Below, one piece after another: positions 16,368 to 24,961 of a stretch of 64,000 bases of DNA. The position numbers and the translations under genes are program-made. The first letter of the stretch is position 1, and each line of letters starts with the position of its first letter. Origin of the DNA: Pelagibacterium flavum (GTDB lineage: Bacteria; Pseudomonadota; Alphaproteobacteria; Rhizobiales; Devosiaceae); NCBI RefSeq assembly GCF_025854335.1, contig NZ_CP107716.1, positions 1,295,001-1,359,000 on the forward strand, in the 5' to 3' direction. Under the pieces are notes generated by a model. The model was not told where the DNA came from and made no database searches. It saw only the letters and a program-made list of their open reading frames with translations.

Positions 16368-17300
16368 CTAAGCGGCCTTAGCTTCCACTTTTGGCCGTGC
16401 AGCAAGTGGGTTGCTGGCTGACAAAGCCAGAGCTTCGGTCGTGCATGGACCGGTCCAGCCGCGCTGGAGGTGGGTGGCGGCAATCTGGAAACCTGCCGAG
16501 GTCCAGTCTTTTGGCTGAGGGGTCAATATCACCCGCTTGAACCCGAACCCTTCATCGCCGATTTGGCGCAACCGGCGCTTGGTGCCGAAATGGTTGATGG
16601 GGCACAAGAAGACAATATTGTCGGCGACATCGAGTGCATGGAAGAGAAATTCCCTGAAATCGGAATAGGGCGGGTTGGTGATTATCCAATCCACTTTGCG
16701 CGTATAGCCGAAAAAGTCCCGGCCCATCGAAATCTCGCACCAATCCCGCTCGAGGTGCTTAGGAAGCTGGTCAAAGAAGGCGCCTTGGCCGCGCGCCGGT
16801 TCGAGCACGAGCCCGTCCATTTCAGAAGCGAATGCAGCGATGACACGCCGAGCCAAAGACGGCGTCGTCATCACAATGTCGGCTTCGGGCGGATTGGGTT
16901 TGGGCACGATGGAGCGCCCTTGCACCCTTGGATCGCGTAGCGCAGATTTTTGTCCGATGGCACCGAGATAGGCGAGCAAGACGGGAAGTGTGCCGGTAAA
17001 GCGGTTTTCGAGTGCGACGATTGTTGGTTGGGTGACGCCGATCCGACGCGCCATGGCCCGTTGAGATAAGCCGCGCGCCAAGCGCAAGGCTGCCAAGGAT
17101 CGCCCCCGGTCGTGGGTAACGCTATCGGGCCATCCCCAAACCAGCCCAACTGCCGCAATGATGCTTGAAACTGAACTGAGCTGGCCCCGAGCATTTTCAA
17201 CGTGGCGAACCGATGGAATGGACACACCGGCAATCGTGGCCAGTCCTTTCTGGGTCAGTCGCCTAGCCTTGCGCCGAGACCTTATCTCTGCGCCGAACAT
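16368..17300 (-). CDS. Double-HTH regulator fused to N6-adenine DNA methyltransferase-like domain
   Basis: 310 residues from ATG 17300. Two XRE-type helix-turn-helix domains: residues 4-40 (LTQKGLATIAGVSIPSVRHVE) and 68-102 (LSQRAMARRIGVTQPTIVALEN). A Rossmann methyltransferase follows with SAM motif LEPARGQGAFF at 166-176 and catalytic NPPYSDF at 209-215, then FLCPINHFGTKRRL and a basic tail. NPPY marks an amino-methyltransferase, normally adenine-N6. The HTH domains may give it sequence specificity or autoregulation. No restriction gene is beside it except the GIY-YIG protein 332 bp away on the other strand. Confidence 0.75.
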   Translation of the reverse strand: MFGAEIRSRRKARRLTQKGLATIAGVSIPSVRHVENARGQLSSVSSIIAAVGLVWGWPDSVTHDRGRSLAALRLARGLSQRAMARRIGVTQPTIVALENRFTGTLPVLLAYLGAIGQKSALRDPRVQGRSIVPKPNPPEADIVMTTPSLARRVIAAFASEMDGLVLEPARGQGAFFDQLPKHLERDWCEISMGRDFFGYTRKVDWIITNPPYSDFREFLFHALDVADNIVFLCPINHFGTKRRLRQIGDEGFGFKRVILTPQPKDWTSAGFQIAATHLQRGWTGPCTTEALALSASNPLAARPKVEAKAA

Positions 17301-17613
17301 AGCGCGCAAGCTTTGTTGGTTTTTTGCCACAAGAATCGCCAGGAACTTTGATCGCGCGATCCTCCATATAGCGCGGCGATTAACATCTTCTGACCGCCAG
17401 GCAGGTCTAATGGGACGTCGTGGCGCCCCAGTCCTGAATGGCAGCAACGCGCCCCAATTCCGGCCGTTCAGCCCACCTTGGTTCCGTCCCAGAAGCTGCC
17501 GGTCCTCTTGTGCCGCTGAAACCTGTCAACGGGGGAGTACGACTGGGGCATTGCCGCTATGGCAGATGATCGCCATTAAACATGTCCAATGCCGCGATCG
17601 AGCTGAGGTAAGA
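17301..17613. other. Intergenic region upstream of the HTH-methyltransferase
   Basis: The methyltransferase frame is open to 17447 without a better start, and an opposing ORF is its antisense shadow. Presumed promoter region of the leftward gene; the right end abuts the DUF305 terminator. No RNA gene or repeat seen. Confidence 0.45.
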
Positions 17614-17640
17614 AGGTGACCGGGATCGCCCCGGTCACCT
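17614..17640 (-). terminator. Terminator hairpin of the DUF305 gene
   Basis: AGGTGACCGGG (17614-17624) pairs perfectly with CCCGGTCACCT (17630-17640), 11 bp, 5-nt loop, with TTCTTACC on the leftward side. It lies 5 nt past the DUF305 stop. Confidence 0.75.
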
Positions 17641-17645
17641 GGTGC

Positions 17646-18128
17646 TTACTGGGTTTCAAGCCATTCAAGCATTTCGGCTATCTCACGTTCTTGGGCGTCG
17701 ACGATTTCCTGGGCGATTTCCTTTACCCATTCGTCCTCGGCATACTCGAGGGCCGCGTTGGCCATCGCGAGAGCGCCCTGATGGTGTGGGATCATGCCGC
17801 AAATGAAGGCGACATCGAAGTCTTCGGCCATCATGGCCGCCATCATATCGTTATGCATGGCACCCATATCGGCCATCATGGCCTGGTGGCCCTCGCTCAT
17901 CCCCTCCATCATTGCACCCATATCCATGTCCATCGACATGCCGGCCATGTGGCCGGCGTTCTCGAGACAGATTTCGGGCAAATCCGAGCTTTCATTGGCA
18001 TCGGCATCCATGCTCATTCCGTCCATGGACATGCCATCCATGTTGGAATGATCCATGCCCTGCGCCATCGCAATTGACGTTGTGCTGGTCAAGAGGATGG
18101 CGAGGCCGAGGGTTTTGAACGTCTTCAT
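17646..18128 (-). CDS. Met-rich periplasmic DUF305 protein
   Basis: 160 residues: signal peptide (MKTFKTLGLAILLTSTTSIAMAQ), a long Met/His/Asp segment (residues 25-105; repeats such as DGMSMDGMSMD) and the DUF305 helix with GMIPHHQGAL at 111-120 and DAQEREIAEMLEWLETQ at the end. DUF305 belongs to the ferritin-like group and the MxxHH motif likely binds metal. Met-rich periplasmic segments typically coordinate Cu(I) or Ag(I), so a copper-sequestering role fits the island that starts here. Mechanism unproven. Confidence 0.88.
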   Translation of the reverse strand: MKTFKTLGLAILLTSTTSIAMAQGMDHSNMDGMSMDGMSMDADANESSDLPEICLENAGHMAGMSMDMDMGAMMEGMSEGHQAMMADMGAMHNDMMAAMMAEDFDVAFICGMIPHHQGALAMANAALEYAEDEWVKEIAQEIVDAQEREIAEMLEWLETQ

Positions 18129-18165
18129 TGGTATTCTCCGGTTTGAAATTGATCGTTATCGCGGT

Positions 18166-18471
18166 TCAAACCAGTGGCTTTGGAGGAGGGGCAGGAACCT
18201 TGGGATCTTCGCCGCTTCTGTGCAGGACAGGATAGGCATCAACCAGAACAGCCGTTCGTTCCAAAAGTATCGGGCGAGCTGTGTTGGCAGGCATCAGGCA
18301 GCAGGCAATCGCTGCACACTCCTCGTGGCCACTTAAATCGTGCTCCACGTCGTTGTGGTGCGCAGCCGTCTGCTGCCCATCTTGCGGAGGCGAACTCATG
18401 GCGCTCGGCGCAGCCAGAAGGCTGAACACGACCAATAACGGAAGAAGAATCAATTTCGCAAATTCGGGCAT
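18166..18471 (-). CDS. Small secreted His/Cys protein with Pro-rich C-terminus (member 1)
   Basis: 101 residues: signal peptide (KLILLPLLVVFSLLAAPSAMS), a His-rich middle (TAAHHNDVEHDLSGHEE), a Cys cluster (CAAIACCLM) and a C-terminus ending KVPAPPPKPLV. It is one of several tiny secreted proteins in this window with the same layout, each beside copper genes. DUF2946-like proteins have a similar build; identity is not certain. A periplasmic metal-binding role is inferred from composition. ATG 18471; no strong ribosome site. Confidence 0.6.
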   Translation of the reverse strand: MPEFAKLILLPLLVVFSLLAAPSAMSSPPQDGQQTAAHHNDVEHDLSGHEECAAIACCLMPANTARPILLERTAVLVDAYPVLHRSGEDPKVPAPPPKPLV

Positions 18472-18591
18472 CAGTCTGATGAGAAATCTTCCATGGTCGG
18501 CGCTTCAGCAGGGGAACGTCTTTGGGTGGACCTGATCGATTCGGTTCCCTATGGTGACAAGGTAGTCATCGTATTGGGGCAAATTGCGGCA

Positions 18592-18957
18592 GTGACCGGT
18601 CCAACGGCGAACGCCTCTTCGTGGAAAACGTTCTTGCGCCTGATCGTTGTGGCGTGGGTAATCGTTGTTGCGCTGCCTCTACAGGCGAGCCACGCCCCGC
18701 TGCATGGCCCCACTGCGGAAACTCATTTGACGGCGATTGAGTGGAGTGCAGACCCGCAGATTGAAAAGGCGGGCACATTTGGCGCTGGCCAGCACGACAA
18801 CACCGACCACGTCCATGAAACGCCCATAATCGTGAACGCCCGCTGGGCGAGTCCACCCGACTGGCCGCGGTCGTGGAAACATTCTCATGTCAGGACTCAG
18901 ATAGCAGATCGTCCTGCACCAATTGATCAGCCCCCGAGACCGGAACAGAGCGCATAA
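18592..18957 (+). CDS. Small secreted His-rich protein with Pro-rich C-terminus (member 2)
   Basis: 121 residues if started at the GTG 18592, which puts a signal peptide (WKTFLRLIVVAWVIVVALPLQASHA) at the N-terminus and leaves 120 bp for divergent promoters towards member 1; the ATG at 18493 would add 33 atypical residues. The mature part is His-rich (HDNTDHVHE) and ends RPAPIDQPPRPEQSA. No cysteine. It shares layout, not clear sequence identity, with the other small proteins. Function unknown. Confidence 0.5.
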   Translation: MTGPTANASSWKTFLRLIVVAWVIVVALPLQASHAPLHGPTAETHLTAIEWSADPQIEKAGTFGAGQHDNTDHVHETPIIVNARWASPPDWPRSWKHSHVRTQIADRPAPIDQPPRPEQSA

Positions 18958-19033
18958 CTCTGTTTTCTGACCCGCCGAACATCGGTTTCAGCGGTGACGA
19001 GATGTAATCCAACATCAGATTCCGGTATGACCA

Positions 19034-20128
19034 ATGAACCGACCCGTCTATGGGCCGGCGTCAGCTTCTGGCGCGGGCACGCCCATGATGCTTTCGACCG
19101 CCTTCGGAAATCCCGACAACAGTTACAATGCCTTGCGCTTGATCGCTGCGTTGAGTGTGGTGCTCTCCCATTCGCTACTTCTGGGCTTGAACTCACCGAG
19201 TTACGATCCCTTGAGCTGGGCCGCTTACGATCTGGGGGCAACAGCAGTAAACGTGTTCTTTGTCATATCGGGCGCGATGCTCACCCACAGCGTGTTGCAG
19301 CGAGGACTCGGGCAGTTTGTCCGGAATCGATTCTTGCGGATCTACCCGGCGCTGATCGTCAGCGCAGCACTCATTTCCCTCATTATAGGTCCTTTCGGAA
19401 CAGGTGCACGCCTTTGGGAGTATTATTCCAGCCCACAGACCTGGCTCTACCCTCTCAACGTCGCATGGAACTTCGAGGGGGCCGTCCTGCCGTCCATGTT
19501 CGAGCACGGCCGATATCCCGGCGATGTAAACGTACCGCTCTGGACCATAAAATACGAAATCCTGAGTTACATTGTCTTCGGGATTGCTGCGGCTTTGGGA
19601 CTTCTGCGCCATCCATCCATTGCGTTTGCTGCGTGGGCGGCGTTCGGCTTTGCCCTTCTGGCCGACGTTGGCGTCGATCCCACCGGTGAAACGCCAGTCG
19701 AGAGCCTCTTCCGCTTTGGATTTGCCTTTCTCACCGGGGCGGTGGCGCGACGATTCGGCGAAGTAATTCCCCTGCGGTTTGGTTGGGCAATGGCGGCGCT
19801 TGCCTTGGCGGTGGCCGGCACGGGAACCCGGTTTGGGGAGGTGACCTGGATCATTGGGATAGGGTATGCAGCGCTCTACGTGGGCGCCAAGAACTGGGGT
19901 CGGATCGCCGAGTTCGCGCGGCGGCACGATCTTTCCTACGGCATCTACCTCATGGCATGGCCAATCCAACAGGTCCTGACGCGGGAGCCCATCTGGTTTG
20001 GGCCGCAGGTTGCTGTGCTTTTCTTGCTGTCCAGCACCATTTCCGGAAGCCTGGCGTATCTCTCTTGGAAATTCGTTGAGAAGCCAGCCCTTCGCCGCAA
20101 AGCGCCAGCCTCGGAGAAGGAACCGTGA
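19034..20128 (+). CDS. Acyltransferase 3 family membrane protein
   Basis: 364 residues, about ten membrane helices. The N-terminal pattern NSYNALRLIAALSVVLSHS with its conserved Arg and His is the acyltransferase-3 signature; AVNVFFVISGAMLTHSVLQR and RNRFLRIYPALIVSA follow. The C-terminal helix pair ends WKFVEKPALRRKAP. Such enzymes transfer acetyl or other acyl groups to surface sugars across the inner membrane. Its ATGA overlap with the next gene suggests cotranscription. The link with copper resistance is unclear; it may modify exopolysaccharide. Confidence 0.88.
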   Translation: MNRPVYGPASASGAGTPMMLSTAFGNPDNSYNALRLIAALSVVLSHSLLLGLNSPSYDPLSWAAYDLGATAVNVFFVISGAMLTHSVLQRGLGQFVRNRFLRIYPALIVSAALISLIIGPFGTGARLWEYYSSPQTWLYPLNVAWNFEGAVLPSMFEHGRYPGDVNVPLWTIKYEILSYIVFGIAAALGLLRHPSIAFAAWAAFGFALLADVGVDPTGETPVESLFRFGFAFLTGAVARRFGEVIPLRFGWAMAALALAVAGTGTRFGEVTWIIGIGYAALYVGAKNWGRIAEFARRHDLSYGIYLMAWPIQQVLTREPIWFGPQVAVLFLLSSTISGSLAYLSWKFVEKPALRRKAPASEKEP

Positions 20129-20568
20129 AAGCGAAAGGAAAGAGCCGACGCCGGAAAGCGAGCGGAATCTCGTTGGTGATGATCTGGACAGTCGGGACCT
20201 TGTTTTTTGGCCTTGTCCTGATCCTTGCGAGCATTCCACTCGTTTCCAATCCCGCTCAGCGTGCGACCGGTGAGGACACCGTCGATACGTCGGGCATCAC
20301 GGTCAATGTCAGTGCCAGCTTGGCGGACGATAGAACCCTCACCGTATTCATCAGGTCGCCCGTGGATCGAGCCGATATCATCGATCCACGGGTAAAAATT
20401 GAGATGCCTGGACATCAGATGACTGTAGATGCCGACGTCTTGTCAGCAGGTCCCGGAGCCTTTCAAGCCAGTGTGATGCTACCGATGGCCGGGCAGTGGG
20501 AGGTGCAGGTCAGTATCGGCGAGGACGTCATAAGATTGCCGGTAGATGCGAACCCGGCTGGGCCGTAG
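20125..20568 (+). CDS. FixH/YtkA-like periplasmic domain protein
   Basis: 147 residues: basic N-terminus (MKAKGKSRRRKASG), one membrane helix at about 16-38, then a beta-sandwich with VKIEMPGHQM and MLPMAGQWEVQVSI, the pattern of FixH/YtkA-like domains. FixH-type proteins assist copper-dependent oxidase assembly; YtkA-like domains occur with copper proteins. The Met/His pair in EMPGHQM may bind copper. Starts inside the stop codon of the acyltransferase gene. Confidence 0.7.
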   Translation: MKAKGKSRRRKASGISLVMIWTVGTLFFGLVLILASIPLVSNPAQRATGEDTVDTSGITVNVSASLADDRTLTVFIRSPVDRADIIDPRVKIEMPGHQMTVDADVLSAGPGAFQASVMLPMAGQWEVQVSIGEDVIRLPVDANPAGP

Positions 20569-20590
20569 CCACTAAAACCAACACCGACCC

Positions 20591-21487
20591 TCACTGATCC
20601 ATCAAAAATTCAGCCATGTCCTCAATATGCTGATCCAACAAATAGCTGGTGGAGAGGTGAACGACTTCAGCCATCGCACCTCCAAAAGCATCGCCAGTCG
20701 GGGTGAGCCCGGTGCGCAGCGCCGCAATCAGGCTTTCCTCGGTCCAGCCCCCCTCGGCAAGCGCCTCGGTGGTGATCGGGGGTGCGGTCCAACCCGCAGT
20801 GCCGCCTGAAGCACCAGCGAACTGAGCGTCAGTATCCAAGCCGCCAGCAAAGTTTCTCGGTGTGTGACAGGCAGCGCAATGGGCCGGTCCCTCCACCATA
20901 AACCGTCCACGGTTCCACGATGTCGATTTGGTCTCGTCGACGACATAGTCCACAGGCTCGTAGAAAAAGTTGCGCCAGAGCTTCACGCCCTGGCGAATGC
21001 TGAATGGCAGTGGGACCTCGTTCTCTTCAGGCACGAAGTTGGATGGAGGAACCTCTTGGACAGCGGCCCACATGTCGGCCATATCGCGATCGGTAAGAGT
21101 GGCATAAAATTCGAACGGGAATGCCGGGTAATATGGAGATCCATCGGGCGCAACCCCGTGCCTTACGGCCCGAACGAAGTCTTGGAAGCTCCAGTCGCCG
21201 ATGCCAAATTCTGGATCAGGGGTAATGTTTGGGGATACGAAGGTGCCGAAATCAGAGGCCAATGAAACTCCCCCAGCCCATGGGTCGCCGTCTTCGATCG
21301 TGTGGCAGGTGACACAGCCCGATAGGCGGGCAAGATACGCACCGCGCTTGGCGTCACCGGTAATTTGCTGCGACAAATCGGGAGTGGAGCTAGGCATGAG
21401 CATCCAGGTCACCAAGCCCAGGCCAAAGCCGCCCAAGAGCACCGCGGTTACAACGGGCCATTTGAGATCGATTTTTGGCCAGGTCAC
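20591..21487 (-). CDS. Membrane-anchored diheme cytochrome c
   Basis: 298 residues: an N-terminal membrane anchor (VVTAVLLGGFGLGLVTWML) and two c-type haem sites, CVTCH at 58-62 and CAACH near residue 207. The spacing and segments such as FVRAVRHGVAPDGSPYYPAFPF match diheme cytochrome c subunits of alcohol or aldehyde dehydrogenase and related oxidases. It carries electrons in the periplasm, partner unknown. Its start overlaps the stop of the upstream c'-type cytochrome by 4 nt. A signal-anchored form fits a role beside the multicopper oxidase. Confidence 0.88.
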   Translation of the reverse strand: MTWPKIDLKWPVVTAVLLGGFGLGLVTWMLMPSSTPDLSQQITGDAKRGAYLARLSGCVTCHTIEDGDPWAGGVSLASDFGTFVSPNITPDPEFGIGDWSFQDFVRAVRHGVAPDGSPYYPAFPFEFYATLTDRDMADMWAAVQEVPPSNFVPEENEVPLPFSIRQGVKLWRNFFYEPVDYVVDETKSTSWNRGRFMVEGPAHCAACHTPRNFAGGLDTDAQFAGASGGTAGWTAPPITTEALAEGGWTEESLIAALRTGLTPTGDAFGGAMAEVVHLSTSYLLDQHIEDMAEFLMDQ

Positions 21488-22053
21488 TTGCGAAACACCG
21501 TGTGGCAGGCCGAGCAGGTGCCGGCGATATCGGTTGCAACCGCGGCAGCGCTTCTGATCGATTGTGTTTCCGGGTCAGAGCTTGAATTTTCGGGGTCAGA
21601 TTTCGGCGCCAGTCCGAGCAGCACCGAGGTATCCATGCTTGTCCAGTCATTTCGCGCCACCCGAGCGGTCTCCAGCGTCGGTTGGTCAGTGGTCCTTTCT
21701 AACTCTTGGGCCAGGCTCTCCAGTTGCTGGGCATACTGAGCAAAGAGAGCCCAGTCCTCCCATATTTCCGGACGTGCTTCCGAAGGGAATTCCGTAGTGC
21801 CTTGGGGGAACAACTCGGTCATTGCGTTGCCGGAGTGAGCCGCAATCATCGCTGCGGCCTCCTCAATCACCGCAGGGCCTGGATCGGAAGAGCCGTTGAT
21901 GATTGGCGTCAGGACCTGCATCTGCTCGCCCAACATCATCATGCCCATCATCCTGTCGGCGACTATGCCGGTGGCGCCGTTATGCGCAAATGCGGACGCA
22001 CAGCCTGTTGCTGCGCCGGCAAAAGCCAGCGCATAAAAACATGTTCGTTTCAT
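21484..22053 (-). CDS. Class II (c'-like) cytochrome c
   Basis: 189 residues with a signal peptide (MKRTCFYALAFAGAATGCASAFA) and a single haem site CSACH at 180-184, immediately before the end (TVFRK). A C-terminal CxxCH in a four-helix protein is the mark of cytochrome c'/c556 proteins. An inserted Ser/Asp-rich loop (PKSDPENSSSDPETQ) precedes it. Coupled by ATGA overlap to the diheme cytochrome. Class II cytochromes transfer electrons or bind small gases; role in copper handling is inference from position. Confidence 0.85.
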   Translation of the reverse strand: MKRTCFYALAFAGAATGCASAFAHNGATGIVADRMMGMMMLGEQMQVLTPIINGSSDPGPAVIEEAAAMIAAHSGNAMTELFPQGTTEFPSEARPEIWEDWALFAQYAQQLESLAQELERTTDQPTLETARVARNDWTSMDTSVLLGLAPKSDPENSSSDPETQSIRSAAAVATDIAGTCSACHTVFRK

Positions 22054-22090
22054 AAGATATCTCTCGGTTGGAACTCGAAATTGCTGTCAA

Positions 22091-22429
22091 TCAGACAGCC
22101 AAGGAGTCCTTCCGAGGAGGAGGGGGATCGACCACGAATAAATGAACCGTTAGCTCCAGCGCCGCACTGGTCCAAACCGTTGTCGTCGTATCGAGACGGA
22201 GCGCTGACGCTAGTGGGTGCGACAGCAGCAGAGGTCCGCAGTGTTTCGATCCGTGGCCCGAATGGGTATCGTCGGCTGTCGATTGGTCAAGCGACGATGA
22301 CGTGTGGACGTGGTCACTGATCTCGACATTTTGTGCTGCATGGAGGTGAGCAGTCGAGGCCACCATCAACGCAAGTGCCAAAAAAATGGTTCCCAGCGCC
22401 TTCAAACCCGAGCCTTCACGAATCGCCAA
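22091..22429 (-). CDS. Small secreted His/Cys protein with DPPPPR C-terminus (member 3)
   Basis: 112 residues from a TTG at 22429; another TTG at 22405 (LKALGTIFLALAL) has AAGG at better spacing. A signal peptide (LGTIFLALALMVASTAHLHA) is followed by His/Asp/Ser-rich sequence (DHVHTSSSLDQS, HSGHGSKHCGPLLL) and the end FVVDPPPPRKDSLAV. Only one Cys in the mature part. Sits between the BNR-repeat gene and the cytochromes on the same strand. Part of the small-protein set described in the findings. Confidence 0.55.
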   Translation of the reverse strand: MAIREGSGLKALGTIFLALALMVASTAHLHAAQNVEISDHVHTSSSLDQSTADDTHSGHGSKHCGPLLLSHPLASALRLDTTTTVWTSAALELTVHLFVVDPPPPRKDSLAV

Positions 22430-22495
22430 CCTAATGGCCCATTGATACCGATGATGATGGTTTGATTAGGGCCGTCGGCCCCAATCGTGGCTCAT

Positions 22496-23359
22496 TTACG
22501 GAACCGAAATATCGACTGACCCATCCGACGAAAGGAGAACAAGTCCACCTCCATCGGTTGCCGCTACATACCCGCCTTCAGGCATGGATGTGAGATGAAG
22601 TAGATAGGTATCATCGAAATCGTCGGCGACAACGGCGAAGTCGAGTTCAGTCTCAGGTGAATGCACCACGCCAACCCCAAGAACGAAGGCATGAACCCCG
22701 TTTGCGTCTACATGGACAGAAGAAACCGGCGCGCTTGTTTCATATATCCTGACCCAGGTTCTGCCCGCGTCCTCACTTTTGAAAAGACCTGAATTGGTCG
22801 CGGCATAGAGGGCATCCGGAGAGATGCCCGATGCGGCAAGATCGATAATGCCGTCCGGCAGCAGACCAATCTCCTCCCAACTGCGGCCGGCGTCTGTGCT
22901 CGTTTGAAGGGAGGCGCCGTGATGTACGCCATAAAGGACTTCCGGATTGGCGCCGCTGACCGTCATCTGGTGGAAATCGACCGGCCCACCGACGCCTTCA
23001 GCGATCTTGGACCAGGTCTCGCCTCCGTCGACGCTCTCGATGACACCTATATTGCCGCCCGCGATCGGATGACCGCTGGCCCAGTATCGTTCGTTTTCAG
23101 TTGGGTGGGTCGAGAACCCCATGAAGTCGTCGCGGCTGTCTCCTAAAAGCTGGGCAGTCTCGTTGTCGAGATTTACACTCCACAGTCCATGGTGGGTTGC
23201 CATAAGGACTTCGGCGGTATTCTCCTGCGACGCCAAGCCGTGGACGTGCGTGGTTTCCAGAACTTCGCTCAGCGGCTGAAGCTCCTGTCCTAGTGCGGCC
23301 TGAGAGAGCGTTGCGGAAGTGACTATCAGAAGTGCGGCCATGCTGCGGTTCGTGATCAT
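22496..23359 (-). CDS. BNR/sortilin-like beta-propeller protein (F510_1955-type)
   Basis: 287 residues from ATG 23359 (GGAGATATT upstream): signal peptide (MAALLIVTSATLSQAALG) and repeated Asp-box motifs, ESVDGGETWSKIAEG, TSTDAGRSWEEIG and KSEDAGRTWVRIY, which build a beta-propeller. It opens with HVHGLASQENTAEVLMATHHGLW. Proteins of this layout are annotated as F510_1955-family glycosylhydrolases, but no glycosidase active site is evident. They recur in copper and mercury islands. Lies between MCO and cytochrome genes, likely in the same transcript. Biochemical role unknown. Confidence 0.8.
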   Translation of the reverse strand: MITNRSMAALLIVTSATLSQAALGQELQPLSEVLETTHVHGLASQENTAEVLMATHHGLWSVNLDNETAQLLGDSRDDFMGFSTHPTENERYWASGHPIAGGNIGVIESVDGGETWSKIAEGVGGPVDFHQMTVSGANPEVLYGVHHGASLQTSTDAGRSWEEIGLLPDGIIDLAASGISPDALYAATNSGLFKSEDAGRTWVRIYETSAPVSSVHVDANGVHAFVLGVGVVHSPETELDFAVVADDFDDTYLLHLTSMPEGGYVAATDGGGLVLLSSDGSVDISVP

Positions 23360-23379
23360 GAATATCTCCAAAAGTAGTG

Positions 23380-23406
23380 GACCAGCCCCGCTCGACGGGG
23401 CCGGTC
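23380..23406 (-). terminator. Hairpin between multicopper oxidase and BNR gene
   Basis: Leftward GACCGGCCCCG and CGGGGCTGGTC form an 11-bp stem with one G-U pair and a 5-nt loop. The tail (CACTACTTTTGG) is weakly T-rich, so partial termination or mRNA-end protection is likely rather than a full stop. Confidence 0.55.
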
Positions 23407-23415
23407 GGTTCTGGT

Positions 23416-24897
23416 TTAGGCCTGGACCCGAAATTCGGTCATCATGCCGGTCGACAGGTGCGGCATGTGATGGCAGTGCAGCATCCACCGCGCCGCCTCG
23501 CCTGCGTCCATGGCAATTGTTACGCTGGCCATCGGGGGGACATAGACAGTGTCGCGGACGGCTCCGGAAACCCGGCGAGCGTTAAGGCCGACGACCTGGA
23601 AGGCGTGCCCGTGCAGATGCATCGGGTGGCCCATCATCGACATGTTGTGGAACATCAGCTCAACCCGTTCGCCGCTCTTGGCAGAAATGGGCCTATGTTC
23701 GCCCCAGCCGCGACCATCGATTGTCCAGACATAGGGCGACATCGACCCGTCCAGCATAATCATCTGGCTGTTGCTCACCTCCCTGTCGGGGAGAGGATTG
23801 ATCGCGCGAAACCGCCCCTCCTGGGAGAGATCGATGTCGAAAGCGGGTGACGACGTCTCACCCATATCTGACATTTTTGATACTGCCGCCCCTGCCGGTG
23901 CAAGCATCAGACCGGTGCGCTCGCGCTCGCCTTCGCGGAGCGCCAGGATGGGGAAGGTGCGCGTCTCGGAAGGGAGGTCGAGGTCGATATCGAGACGCTG
24001 TCCCATCGCAAGTCCGAACCGGTTGCCGTTGAGGGGATAAATCCCATGGCCATCGACCGCTACTAGGCGCCCCTCGATGCCGGTGTCGATCCAGAAGGTG
24101 GTCGCCGACGAGGCGTTGATGATGCGCAACTTGACGCGCCCGCCGCGTTCGACCCGAACGACTTCCGGGTCGTCGAGCGTGCGGTCGTTGGTGAGATACG
24201 CATCGAAGTTGAAGTCATTGAGATCCATGGCCATGGTCGACATGTTTGCCATATCGCTCATGTTCATCTGTCCCATGTCCATGTCGCCATGGTCCATCTG
24301 CATCGAACCTTGTGGCATTGCAACGGAAGGACCGTGATCCATGTCCGCATGCCCGGCGCCCTGGGTAATCTCATCAAGGACCGCTTGTGGATCCTTGAAC
24401 GAGAAATCGTGCAGGAACATCACCACTTCCTGGCGGTCCTCAATAACGTCCTCTGTGCTGCGCACGATGAGCGGTGCAGCAAGGAGGTTCATTTCCTGGG
24501 TCGGTACGTGGCTGTGCATCCAGTGGGTCCCGGCCAGCGGCTCGAAATCATAGTCCCGGGTTTCGCCAGGCACGAGCTTGGGGCGTGGCAGATCCGGAAC
24601 GCCGTCCTGGATATTGGGCGGTATCTGCCCGTGCCAGTGAACGATGGTTTCAACGTCGAGGGTATTCTCCAAGGTGAGCTTAAATCGTTCGCCGGGATCG
24701 AGGATAAGTCCCTGACCGCCGCCAGGGCCGGCGATACCGTAGACGGAGGCGGCCCTTCCGTTGACCTCGATGGTGCGAGTAGCGACCGTGAGTTGGCGAG
24801 ACGATTCCTGAGCCCGACCTATGCGAGGAAGGACAGTGGTTGCCGCAAGCGCGGCAGTTGCCGTGAGAAAGCCACGGCGGGTCAGCACGTTTGTCAT
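23416..24897 (-). CDS. Tat-exported multicopper oxidase (CueO/CopA-like)
   Basis: 493 residues. A Tat signal (LTRRGFLTATAALAA) precedes three cupredoxin domains. Copper ligands: IVHWHGQIPP (about residue 86-95), GTHWMHSHVPTQEM, and C-terminally GHPMHLHGHAF and WMLHCHHMPHLSTGMM, which supply the type 1 and trinuclear sites. A Met/His/Asp insert (MDHGDMDMGQMNMSDMANMS) resembles the Met-rich Cu(I)-binding region of CueO and CopA. It should oxidise Cu(I) to the less toxic Cu(II) in the periplasm. Lies downstream of copZ on the same strand, so CueR control is likely. MFRVQA end complete. Confidence 0.92.
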   Translation of the reverse strand: MTNVLTRRGFLTATAALAATTVLPRIGRAQESSRQLTVATRTIEVNGRAASVYGIAGPGGGQGLILDPGERFKLTLENTLDVETIVHWHGQIPPNIQDGVPDLPRPKLVPGETRDYDFEPLAGTHWMHSHVPTQEMNLLAAPLIVRSTEDVIEDRQEVVMFLHDFSFKDPQAVLDEITQGAGHADMDHGPSVAMPQGSMQMDHGDMDMGQMNMSDMANMSTMAMDLNDFNFDAYLTNDRTLDDPEVVRVERGGRVKLRIINASSATTFWIDTGIEGRLVAVDGHGIYPLNGNRFGLAMGQRLDIDLDLPSETRTFPILALREGERERTGLMLAPAGAAVSKMSDMGETSSPAFDIDLSQEGRFRAINPLPDREVSNSQMIMLDGSMSPYVWTIDGRGWGEHRPISAKSGERVELMFHNMSMMGHPMHLHGHAFQVVGLNARRVSGAVRDTVYVPPMASVTIAMDAGEAARWMLHCHHMPHLSTGMMTEFRVQA

Positions 24898-24961
24898 TTG
24901 AATAGTCCGATCGATGCGCTCAAAAGGCGCGACTGTACGTTACCGCTTGTGAGGCGGCGCG

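Noticed and set aside
16073..16483. 136-residue minus-strand ORF near the methyltransferase
   Set aside because: No start signal, no domain, overlaps the methyltransferase 3' end in another frame.
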